From an uncultured Eubacteriales bacterium (GTDB lineage: Bacteria; Bacillota; Clostridia; Oscillospirales; Oscillospiraceae): a stretch of 9,043 nucleotides of DNA. Location: the NCBI GenBank assembly GCA_900556535.1, contig USPI01000047.1, positions 1 through 9,043 on the forward strand, written 5' to 3'. Positions 1 through 5,778 of the stretch are shown here, piece after piece. The notes beneath the pieces were generated by a model that was not told the origin of the DNA, did not search any database, and saw only the letters and a program-made list of their open reading frames with translations. Numbering within the stretch: position 1 is the first letter of the stretch; each line of letters starts with the position of its first letter. The position numbers and the translations under genes are program-made.

Positions 1-852
1 CCTAAAGACCCGACGCACCGGAACGCCCGCCCGGAACGGCTGCGCCGTCCCGGAGCGTGGGCTGACAAGCTCGGCAAGGGCGTAGCGCGCAGGACAGCTT
101 TCGCGCTCTGCCTCGGGCAGAGCTTCCTTTACCTGCTCCCAATGGCGCTTCGCCGCCGCAAGGCTGTGGTTTCCGTCGCCCATCGCAAAAACGATGGCGT
201 TATCGGCGCTGCCGTATTTTTTAATAAGCTCCGACTCATCACCAAGGTGCTCCGCCGCCGCTTCGACCGCGTCGTTATCCTCAACGAGCCAGCCGCTTAT
301 CCTGCCGCCGTTTTGCATGAGCTCAAAATCATACACAGGCTCACCCTTTTTGACGGCGGAAAACACGCTGTTTTCGGGGTCGTCCATGAATATCATGATA
401 TGCGGCATCTCAAGCGGCGCATTTTTTCTTATCTTGACGCGCGGCGGAAGTCTGTCCTCGACGGTGTGCTCCGTGGCTCGCACGGGGCTGTGCGTGCCTT
501 GCGTCCAATCATAGGCCTCAAGGTCGAACATACCCATTATGCCGCGGCGCACAGCTCCGCTTTTGAGGGTACGCTCAAGGTAGATATAGCTGTTCGGGTA
601 CCTGCAAAACAGGCCGCTGTCAAGATACTCCTGCATGACGGCATTGATCTTAACGCTCTCCGCCTCGGGGTCCTTCGTGCCAAGCTCCGCCTCGGGCAGT
701 ATCATATGCAGCGTAGACGGCGCAGCTCCGACAATTTCGCGCACCTGCTGCCAATACTCCGGCTCAGAGGTGAACTGGTCGCAGGCAACGACGCTCCATT
801 TGTGCATATCGCAGTCGGGGATAAGTATGTCCGCGGGTCTGAATATCTTCAT
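1..852 (-). CDS. DUF1015 family protein, 3' end beyond the window
   Basis: This reading frame is open from an ATG at 850-852 to the left edge, giving 284 residues without a stop, so the C-terminus is missing. The protein begins MKIFRPADILIPDCD and continues with WSVVACDQFTSEPEYW, both typical of the DUF1015 family (COG4198). The family's hallmark motif is present as GDGNHSLAAAK at about residues 225-235. No signal peptide or membrane segment is visible, so it is probably cytoplasmic. The start is well supported: a GGAGGT ribosome binding site lies at 860-865, 7 nt upstream, and the ATG directly abuts the TAA stop of the Nudix gene, so translation is probably coupled. It is the last visible gene of the glpK operon. 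The biochemical function of the family is unknown to me; the conserved GDGNHS motif could be a phosphate- or metal-binding active site, but that is a guess. Confidence 0.9.
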   Translation of the reverse strand, partial: MKIFRPADILIPDCDMHKWSVVACDQFTSEPEYWQQVREIVGAAPSTLHMILPEAELGTKDPEAESVKINAVMQEYLDSGLFCRYPNSYIYLERTLKSGAVRRGIMGMFDLEAYDWTQGTHSPVRATEHTVEDRLPPRVKIRKNAPLEMPHIMIFMDDPENSVFSAVKKGEPVYDFELMQNGGRISGWLVEDNDAVEAAAEHLGDESELIKKYGSADNAIVFAMGDGNHSLAAAKRHWEQVKEALPEAERESCPARYALAELVSPRSGTAQPFRAGVPVRRVFR

Positions 853-1422
853 TTACAGCACCTCCAGCGCTATCTGAGTCCATGTTTCCATGCTGTCGTA
901 GTTTTTCCGCAGCTCCGACGGCGTCATCCACAGACCCTCGAGCTTTTCGGTCTCACGCACACTGACCTCGCCCTGCACGGGCAGAATGAAGCATGCGCCG
1001 AGATGGACGCTGCCGACGGCGTTGGAGTCGTCGTTTATAAAGCCGCATGGCGTGAGCTCACCGTGGGCGGTCAGCTCGACCTCCTCGTTTATCTCGCGCC
1101 AAAGTCCGCGCATGAGAAGATCGCCCTTTTCGTCAACGGGGTTGATATGCCCGCCGATGCCTATCGATATTTTTCCGTGCAGACGCGCCTCGCCGCCCTT
1201 ATTGAGCCTGCGCGTAACGAAAACCTCATCGCCGCGGCGCAGGATGACATAGGGGATGATCTGCTTAAAGTCGCTTCTCTCCTCCGCCTCGGGGCGCGGC
1301 ATGAATTCATGCTCGGCCATGATGACGGAGAAAATTTCGTCCGCATTTTCGTGGATAAGACCGTTTCTGCCGGATATGAAGCGCTCGATTTTATCGCGCC
1401 TTACAACCAATACCTGTTCCAT
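853..1422 (-). CDS. Nudix-fold protein (COG4112-like predicted phosphohydrolase)
   Basis: A 189-residue protein starting [16 protein letters not shown] Nudix-type motif spans about residues 90-117, with GGHINP at 90-95 and the metal-binding helix core REINEE at 109-114. Nudix enzymes cleave nucleoside diphosphates linked to another group, using Mg2+ bound by these glutamates. This version is not canonical: the GGHIN turn lies a few residues too far from the helix, D101 sits where the first Glu is expected, and E116 replaces the usual Gly after REUxEE. I recall this GGHINP form from proteins annotated as MutT-family phosphoesterases, so the substrate is unassigned. I chose the ATG at 1420-1422 because it overlaps the glpK TAA stop (TAATG) and follows GGGAAGAG; an in-frame ATG 42 bp earlier lies inside glpK and would add 14 residues. 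It is the middle gene of the glpK-Nudix-DUF1015 unit. Confidence 0.85.
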   Translation of the reverse strand: MEQVLVVRRDKIERFISGRNGLIHENADEIFSVIMAEHEFMPRPEAEERSDFKQIIPYVILRRGDEVFVTRRLNKGGEARLHGKISIGIGGHINPVDEKGDLLMRGLWREINEEVELTAHGELTPCGFINDDSNAVGSVHLGACFILPVQGEVSVRETEKLEGLWMTPSELRKNYDSMETWTQIALEVL

Positions 1423-2924
1423 TACTCTTCCCACTTTGCCGATCTCTCGACTGCCTTGAGCCACTTTTTGTGAAGCGCCTGAGCCTCCTGCAGGTCCATA
1501 TCCGGCTCAAAGATGCGGTCGGACTCGCGGATGCTGCTGATATCGTCGATATTTTTCCATACTCCGACGGCAAGACCGGCAAGGAACGCCGCGCCGAACG
1601 CCGTTGTTTCGATCATCTTGGGACGGTCGATGGGCTTACGCAGTATATCGGACTGGAACTGCATCATGAAGTTATTGACCGATGCGCCGCCGTCAACACG
1701 CAATACGGAAAGCGGCTCGCCTGCGTCGTCCTCCATAGCGTCGAGCAGATCCTTTACCTGATATGCAATGCCCTCCAGCGCGGCACGGGCGATGTGTGCC
1801 TTCGTGGAGCCGCGCGTTAAGCCGACAATTGCTCCGCGCGCGTACATATCCCAGCGCGGTGCGCCGAGACCCGTGAATGCCGAAACGAGGTATACTCCGC
1901 CGTTATCCGGAACGGAGGTCGCAAGAGCCTCGCATTCGGAGCTTGTCGCAAGAAGGCCGACCTCGTCGCGCAGCCACTGAATAGAGCTGCCTGCGTTAAA
2001 CACGCTGCCCTCAAGGGCGTAAGTCGTCTTGCCGTCAATGCTCCATGCGACGCTCGTCACAAGACCGTTTACGCTGCGCACAGACTGGTCGCCGGTGTTT
2101 AGAAGTGTGAAGCAGCCGGTGCCGTATGTGTTCTTCGCCTGACCCTTTTTAACGCAGCCCTGACCTATGAGTGCCGCGGCCTGGTCACCTGCCGAGCCGC
2201 ACACGGGTACTCCCACGAGAGCTTCAAGACCGGTTATTCCGGGCGCGACCTTACCGTATATCATCGACGACGGCACGGGCTCGGGCAGCATGGACATGGG
2301 GATACCGAGCTTTTTGCAAAGCACCTCGTCCCACTTGAGCTCGTTTATGTCAAAAAGCATCGTGCGTGAGCAGTTGGAGTAGTCCGAAACATGGGCTTTG
2401 CCGCCGGTGAGATTCCAAATGAGCCACGAATCGACGTTGCCGAACAGCAGCTCGCCGCGCTCGGCACGCTCTCTTGCACCCTCGACGTTATCGAGGATCC
2501 ACTTGATCTTGGTGCCGGAAAAATATGCGTCGATAAGAAGTCCAGTCCTATCGCGGACGTAATCGCCAAGCCCCTCGGCTATGAGAGCATCGCAGATGGA
2601 CGCAGTTCTTCTGCACTGCCAGACTATGGCGTTATACACCGGTTCGCCCGTTTTCTTATCCCAAACGATAGTGGTCTCGCGCTGGTTGGTGATACCGATG
2701 CCGGCGATATCCGTGGGCGAAAGCTCGCTCTTTTCATACGCCTCAGCAAGCGCCCTGAACTGAGTTTCGAGTATCACCATAGGATCGTGCTCGACCCAGC
2801 CCGGCTTGGGATATATCTGTGGGAAGGGGTACTGCGCGATAGTCACCGGTGCTCCATTTGTGTCAAAGACGATCGCTCTCGAGCTGGTGGTGCCCTGGTC
2901 GAGAGCTACAACATAACCGTTCAT
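1422..2924 (-). CDS. glpK: Glycerol kinase
   Basis: GlpK phosphorylates glycerol with ATP to sn-glycerol 3-phosphate in the cytoplasm, trapping it for glycolysis or lipid synthesis. The 500-residue length is normal for this FGGY-family kinase. Visible hallmarks are the N-terminal phosphate loop DQGTTSSR (9-16), the glycerol-binding QRET (81-84), GSAGDQAAA (243-251) with the probable catalytic base D247, KNTYGTGCF (264-272), [10 protein letters not shown] (303-312), and the C-terminal ATP-site motif DGGASVNNF (411-419). The segment where Enterococcus and Bacillus GlpK carry the HPr-phosphorylated histidine (HFYG) reads [14 protein letters not shown] here, with no histidine, so activation by the phosphotransferase system looks unlikely. 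The ATG has a clear GGAGGT site at 2931-2936, 6 nt upstream. It is the first gene of the minus-strand operon, diverges from the lipase-like gene, and its stop overlaps the next start. No glpF transporter or glpD is in view. Confidence 0.98.
   Translation of the reverse strand: MNGYVVALDQGTTSSRAIVFDTNGAPVTIAQYPFPQIYPKPGWVEHDPMVILETQFRALAEAYEKSELSPTDIAGIGITNQRETTIVWDKKTGEPVYNAIVWQCRRTASICDALIAEGLGDYVRDRTGLLIDAYFSGTKIKWILDNVEGARERAERGELLFGNVDSWLIWNLTGGKAHVSDYSNCSRTMLFDINELKWDEVLCKKLGIPMSMLPEPVPSSMIYGKVAPGITGLEALVGVPVCGSAGDQAAALIGQGCVKKGQAKNTYGTGCFTLLNTGDQSVRSVNGLVTSVAWSIDGKTTYALEGSVFNAGSSIQWLRDEVGLLATSSECEALATSVPDNGGVYLVSAFTGLGAPRWDMYARGAIVGLTRGSTKAHIARAALEGIAYQVKDLLDAMEDDAGEPLSVLRVDGGASVNNFMMQFQSDILRKPIDRPKMIETTAFGAAFLAGLAVGVWKNIDDISSIRESDRIFEPDMDLQEAQALHKKWLKAVERSAKWEE
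1425..1432 (-). promoter_or_regulatory. Ribosome binding site of the Nudix gene
   Basis: On the minus strand the sequence GGGAAGAG precedes TAATG, where the glpK stop and the Nudix ATG share one base. The GGGA core ends 6 nt before the ATG. The site is weaker than the GGAGG sites of the neighbouring genes, which fits translational coupling to glpK and supports the shorter Nudix start over the ATG at 1464. Confidence 0.6.
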
Positions 2925-2948
2925 ATGCTTACCTCCGTGCTAATAGCA

Positions 2949-2976
2949 TTGCATTTTTCTGTTATTATGCTATAAT
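2949..2976 (+). promoter_or_regulatory. Extended -10 promoter of the alpha/beta hydrolase gene
   Basis: A perfect TATAAT lies at 2971-2976 and is preceded by TATGC, giving the extended -10 form TGnTATAAT. A poor -35 candidate, TTGCAT at 2949-2954, lies 16 bp upstream; extended -10 promoters tolerate a weak -35. Transcription would start near 2983, about 36 nt before the ATG at 3019. Confidence 0.7.
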
Positions 2977-2980
2977 AAAC
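2961..2980. repeat. Imperfect inverted repeat over the divergent promoter
   Basis: GTTATTAT at 2961-2968 is mirrored by ATAATAAAC at 2972-2980, with one extra A in the right arm. The palindrome covers the plus-strand -10 element and also creates CATAAT (positions 2969-2964) on the minus strand, a possible -10 for glpK, although no convincing -35 lies at the right distance. It could be a regulator site or merely a consequence of AT-rich promoter sequence. Confidence 0.45.
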
Positions 2981-2999
2981 TCATAACAACATCATAACA
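2981..2999. repeat. Tandem TCATAACA direct repeat, 11-bp period
   Basis: TCATAACA occurs at 2981-2988 and again at 2992-2999, exactly 11 bp apart, so both copies face the same side of the helix. The pair lies at the predicted start of transcription for the rightward gene and upstream of glpK. This placement suits an operator, but no protein can be assigned. A partial copy, CATAAC, also occurs at 2912-2917 inside the glpK start region. Confidence 0.4.
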
Positions 3000-3018
3000 C
3001 ATCCGGAGGAATATTTCC

Positions 3019-3948
3019 ATGCCTACTTTCAACGATTTTTATTTTGATTCGAGCACCGGCGAAAATCGCATCCATGTCAGACGCTGCGTTCCCGATGTCC
3101 CCATGCGCGGCGTCGTCCAGATAATCCACGGCATCGCCGAGCATATCGAGCGCTACGACGATTTCATGGCGTTTTTGGCGGAAAACGGCTTCGTAGTCGT
3201 GGGCACCGACCACCTCGGTCACGGCAAGAGCATCGAAAAGCCCGAGCAGAAGGGCTTCTTTGCCGCAGAAAACGGCTGGGACTATGTCGTGCGCGACGAG
3301 GAGATACTGCGCAAGGCGATGAAAAAGACCTACCCCGGCGTACCCTTTATTCTTTTCGGTCACAGCATGGGCAGCTTTATGGCCCGCACTCATCTCATAC
3401 GCTACCCCGGCGCATTTGACGCAGCGATCATAAGCGGCACCGGCAACCAGGGCGCAGCTCTCGTAAACGGCGGCCATTTCATGGGCAGCCTCGTCACCGC
3501 GTTCAAGGGCGCACATCACTACAGCAATTTCCTCAATAACCTTGCCTTCGGAAGCTATAACAAGAACTATGCAAACGCTCGCACTGAGTTTGACTGGCTC
3601 ACCAGAAACGAGGAAGCGGTAGATAAATACATAGCAGACCCCCTGTGCGGCTTCGTCCCCACCTGCAGCCTGTTCAGAGACATGATGACCGGCGTTAAAT
3701 TCATCACCAACGTCAAAAATCTTGAGGCGATGGATAAGGATATGCCCGTTTACTTCATGTCCGGCGATATGGACCCCGTCGGCGAATGCGGCAAGGGCGT
3801 TCAGCGCGCTTACGATAACTTCAAAAAGGTCGGCATGAAGGACGTCACCATGAAGCTCTACAAGGACGGACGCCACGAAATGCTCAACGAGATCAACAAC
3901 AAGGAAGTCTACGGCGATATTCTCGCGTGGATAAACGACAAGATCTGA
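3019..3948 (+). CDS. Alpha/beta hydrolase, monoacylglycerol lipase / lysophospholipase type
   Basis: A 309-residue cytoplasmic serine hydrolase of the S33-like (Hydrolase_4) group with no signal peptide. The family fold is clear: an oxyanion-region HGIAEHIERY at 37-46, DHLGHGKS at 64-71, the nucleophile elbow GHSMG at 114-118 with Ser116, the acid Asp252 in SGDMDPVG (248-255), and His286 in GRHEM (284-288). All three catalytic residues are present. Relatives hydrolyse monoacylglycerols or lysophospholipids, though many are annotated only as alpha/beta hydrolases, so the substrate is uncertain. The ATG has a strong GGAGGA site at 3005-3010, 8 nt upstream, and an extended -10 promoter. The gene stands alone on the plus strand, diverges from glpK and ends just before a strong terminator. 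A lipase releasing glycerol beside glycerol kinase is a plausible functional pairing, inferred from position only. Confidence 0.92.
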   Translation: MPTFNDFYFDSSTGENRIHVRRCVPDVPMRGVVQIIHGIAEHIERYDDFMAFLAENGFVVVGTDHLGHGKSIEKPEQKGFFAAENGWDYVVRDEEILRKAMKKTYPGVPFILFGHSMGSFMARTHLIRYPGAFDAAIISGTGNQGAALVNGGHFMGSLVTAFKGAHHYSNFLNNLAFGSYNKNYANARTEFDWLTRNEEAVDKYIADPLCGFVPTCSLFRDMMTGVKFITNVKNLEAMDKDMPVYFMSGDMDPVGECGKGVQRAYDNFKKVGMKDVTMKLYKDGRHEMLNEINNKEVYGDILAWINDKI

Positions 3949-3964
3949 TAACTCAAGGCATGTT

Positions 3965-3994
3965 AAAAAGCACCCCGATCGGGGTGCTTTTTTT
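3965..3994. terminator. Bidirectional intrinsic terminator
   Basis: GCACCCC (3970-3976) and GGGGTGC (3981-3987) form a perfect 7-bp GC-rich stem around a GATC loop. The stem is flanked by A5 on the left and T7 (3988-3994) on the right, so the whole element is a near-perfect palindrome and gives a stem plus U-tract on both strands. It lies 16 bp past the hydrolase stop and 7 bp past the mreB stop on the opposite strand, so it ends transcription from both convergent sides. Confidence 0.95.
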
Positions 3995-4001
3995 GCTGTC
4001 G

Positions 4002-5051
4002 TTATCTTCTCATTTCGCGGTTGCGCAGGAAGTTCATCATGCCGTCCTGCATATAATCGAGCTGCGAGAGCAGCTTTCCAGCTCCGTGGGCTGCGCAGGC
4101 TATGGGGTCATCGACTATCATGGTCTTTATCTCCGTGCTGTGTTCGATCATCTTGTCAATGCCGTAGAGCATACTGCCGCCGCCGGAGAGTATTATTCCG
4201 TTCACGCCGAGGTCGCCGGTAAGCTCGGGCGGGGTGCGCTCAAGGACGGAATGGACGTTCTCGAGGATGAGCCGTGCAGGCTCGCGCAGCACCTCGATAA
4301 GCTCCGCCGCAGTTACCGTGACGGTCTTGGGCAGTCCCTTTACGAGGCAGCGGCCCTTGACCTCCATGCTCTCGGGAGCATCGGGGCGCGGGAGCAGACC
4401 GCCTATACTTATCTTCACCTCTTCGGCGGTCATCGCACCGATAAGGACGTTGTGTTTTTTCTTAATATAGCGGATTATCGCCTCGTCAAAGCTGCTGCCT
4501 GCAATTTTTATGGACTCGCACTCGGCTACGCCGCCCATGGTAACAACGGCGATTTCAGTCGTGCCGCCGCCGATGTCAATGACCATATGTCCGTCGGGCT
4601 TTTTGATGTCAACGCCCGCGCCTATCGCGGTCGCGACCGCGGTTTCGACAAGGTAGACCTTGCGCGCTCCCGCCTCGACCGCAGCGTCAAGCACGGCGCG
4701 CTCCTCAACGCCCGTTATGCTGCTCGGCACACACATGAGAAGCCTCGGCTTAAAGAGGCTGAACGAGGTTATACGGCTGACAAGCTCACGCAGCATGAGC
4801 GCCGACATATCATAGTCGGAAATGACACCGTCTCTGATCGGGTGAATGGCAACTATATTCGCGGGGGTGCGGCCGAGAGTTTTCTTGGCCTCCTCGCCTA
4901 TCTTGAGCATTCTGTCCTTTTCCGGATCGTTTCTCGTCTTATTGAGCGCAACGACCGTCGGCTCACGCAGGACAAGTCCCTTGCCCTGAACGAACACAAG
5001 AGTGTTCGAGGTTCCCATATCAACAGCTATATCTCTTTCGTATATGACCAT
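4002..5051 (-). CDS. mreB: Rod shape-determining protein, MreB/Mbl family
   Basis: MreB is a bacterial actin that polymerises along the inner membrane in an ATP-dependent way and positions cell-wall synthesis. The 349-residue length matches the family. Actin-fold motifs appear in order: phosphate-1 DMGTSNTLVF (11-20), the segment LVETAVATAIGAG (134-146) with Glu136 at the usual catalytic position, phosphate-2 DIGGGTTEIAV (159-169), and the adenosine motif LSGGGSMLYGID (288-299). The start has GGAG 6 nt upstream. mreC and mreD do not flank it, so it may be a solitary paralogue (Mbl- or MreBH-like), which sequence reading alone cannot decide. It is the last gene of the right-hand minus-strand cluster, 73 bp after comF, in a gap holding a possible promoter and a hairpin. 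Transcription ends at the shared terminator. Confidence 0.93.
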   Translation of the reverse strand: MVIYERDIAVDMGTSNTLVFVQGKGLVLREPTVVALNKTRNDPEKDRMLKIGEEAKKTLGRTPANIVAIHPIRDGVISDYDMSALMLRELVSRITSFSLFKPRLLMCVPSSITGVEERAVLDAAVEAGARKVYLVETAVATAIGAGVDIKKPDGHMVIDIGGGTTEIAVVTMGGVAECESIKIAGSSFDEAIIRYIKKKHNVLIGAMTAEEVKISIGGLLPRPDAPESMEVKGRCLVKGLPKTVTVTAAELIEVLREPARLILENVHSVLERTPPELTGDLGVNGIILSGGGSMLYGIDKMIEHSTEIKTMIVDDPIACAAHGAGKLLSQLDYMQDGMMNFLRNREMRR

Positions 5052-5066
5052 ATTCCGCTCCGATCC

Positions 5067-5086
5067 GCCGTGCTCAGGCGCACGGC
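5067..5086. repeat. Inverted repeat in the mreB leader
   Basis: GCCGTGC (5067-5073) and GCACGGC (5080-5086) form a perfect 7-bp GC-rich inverted repeat with a 6-nt loop. It sits 15 bp before the mreB start, just upstream of the GGAG ribosome binding site. No T-run follows on either strand, so it is not an intrinsic terminator. It may be an mRNA hairpin affecting stability or translation, or a binding site. Confidence 0.5.
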
Positions 5087-5098
5087 ATGGTAGTATTT

Positions 5099-5128
5099 AT
5101 TATTCTATCCACTTTCTTTTTCGCTCAA
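5099..5128 (-). promoter_or_regulatory. Possible internal promoter for mreB
   Basis: On the minus strand TTGAGC (5128-5123) and AATAAT (5104-5099) are separated by 18 bp, resembling -35 and -10 elements with four and five matches to consensus. It would let mreB be expressed apart from the upstream repair genes. The AT-rich context makes a chance match possible. Confidence 0.3.
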
Positions 5129-5778
5129 TCCCCGCTGCGAGCCAAAGTAGCCGCCATGACCGACCTTGCACCGCTCTTTTTCAGCACTCGCGCCGCCTCG
5201 CTCAGAGTTGAGCCCGTGGTAACGACGTCGTCTATGAGAAGGATGTACCTCCCACTCACGTCAGCGTCCGGCAGGAGCGCATACACTCCCGCGACATTTG
5301 CGGCACGCTGCTTTGCGTCGCGCGTTTTCGATTGCGCCTTATTATCGCGCACCTTCCTAAGCAGCGGCGCACACGGCACACCGACTGCCGCGGATATCTC
5401 CTGCGCCAAAAGCCGCGCCTGATCGTAGCCGCGCTTTCTCAGGCGTTTCCTGCTGAGCGGTATCCATGATATCACATCAATACCGCCGCAATCAAGATTA
5501 TTTTCGACACATTCCGCCATCATCGCACCGAAGCGGCGGCTGTATGCACGGCAGCCGTAGAATTTATACCTGTGCACGGCATCGCGCACGCTGTCCTTAT
5601 AATACAGCGGCGAGACGCATTTTTCAACGAATGGCAGCTTCTGATAAATGCTGTCGCCCTTAGTGTAGGGCAGCTTTCTCTCGCACTCAAGGCAAATATC
5701 CGTATCCTTGAGCACGCTGTCGCAAAACACGCAGCGCCACGGATACAAAAGCGCGGCAAGCTTATCAAGAATTTTCAT
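5125..5778 (-). CDS. comF: ComF family protein (phosphoribosyltransferase-like)
   Basis: A 217-residue protein with the two-part ComF plan. An N-terminal zinc finger has C16-x2-C19 and C29-x2-C32, preceded by LLYPWR. The C-terminal phosphoribosyltransferase domain carries RKRGYDQA (114-121) and the PRPP-binding loop ILLIDDVVTTGST (179-191). ComF is needed for DNA uptake in Bacillus subtilis and Haemophilus relatives, where it acts with a helicase, but many species that are not known to be competent carry it, so its role here is open. I chose the ATG at 5776-5778; a TTG two codons earlier (5784) is possible, and neither has a good ribosome binding site. The start lies inside the recD2 3' end, a 14-bp overlap, which points to translational coupling with RecD2. 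Confidence 0.92.
   Translation of the reverse strand: MKILDKLAALLYPWRCVFCDSVLKDTDICLECERKLPYTKGDSIYQKLPFVEKCVSPLYYKDSVRDAVHRYKFYGCRAYSRRFGAMMAECVENNLDCGGIDVISWIPLSRKRLRKRGYDQARLLAQEISAAVGVPCAPLLRKVRDNKAQSKTRDAKQRAANVAGVYALLPDADVSGRYILLIDDVVTTGSTLSEAARVLKKSGARSVMAATLARSGD

Noticed and set aside
853..1464. Longer Nudix start 42 bp upstream at 1464
   Set aside because: It would place 14 extra residues inside glpK; the TAATG overlap with GGGAAGAG gives a more natural start at 1422.
142..1473. Long plus-strand open frame (443 codons) opposite DUF1015 and the Nudix gene
   Set aside because: It is antisense to two genes with recognised family motifs and good ribosome binding sites, has no family features itself, and has a low-complexity basic composition expected from a GC-rich codon shadow.
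2391..2975. Plus-strand open frame (194 codons) opposite glpK
   Set aside because: Antisense to diagnostic GlpK motifs and runs into the divergent promoter region.
2992..3876. Minus-strand open frame (294 codons) opposite the alpha/beta hydrolase
   Set aside because: The plus-strand frame carries a full catalytic triad, a promoter and a ribosome binding site; the opposite frame has none of these.
3927..5093. Plus-strand open frame (388 codons) opposite mreB
   Set aside because: It would read through the intrinsic terminator and lies antisense to a clear MreB. No motif or ribosome binding site supports it.
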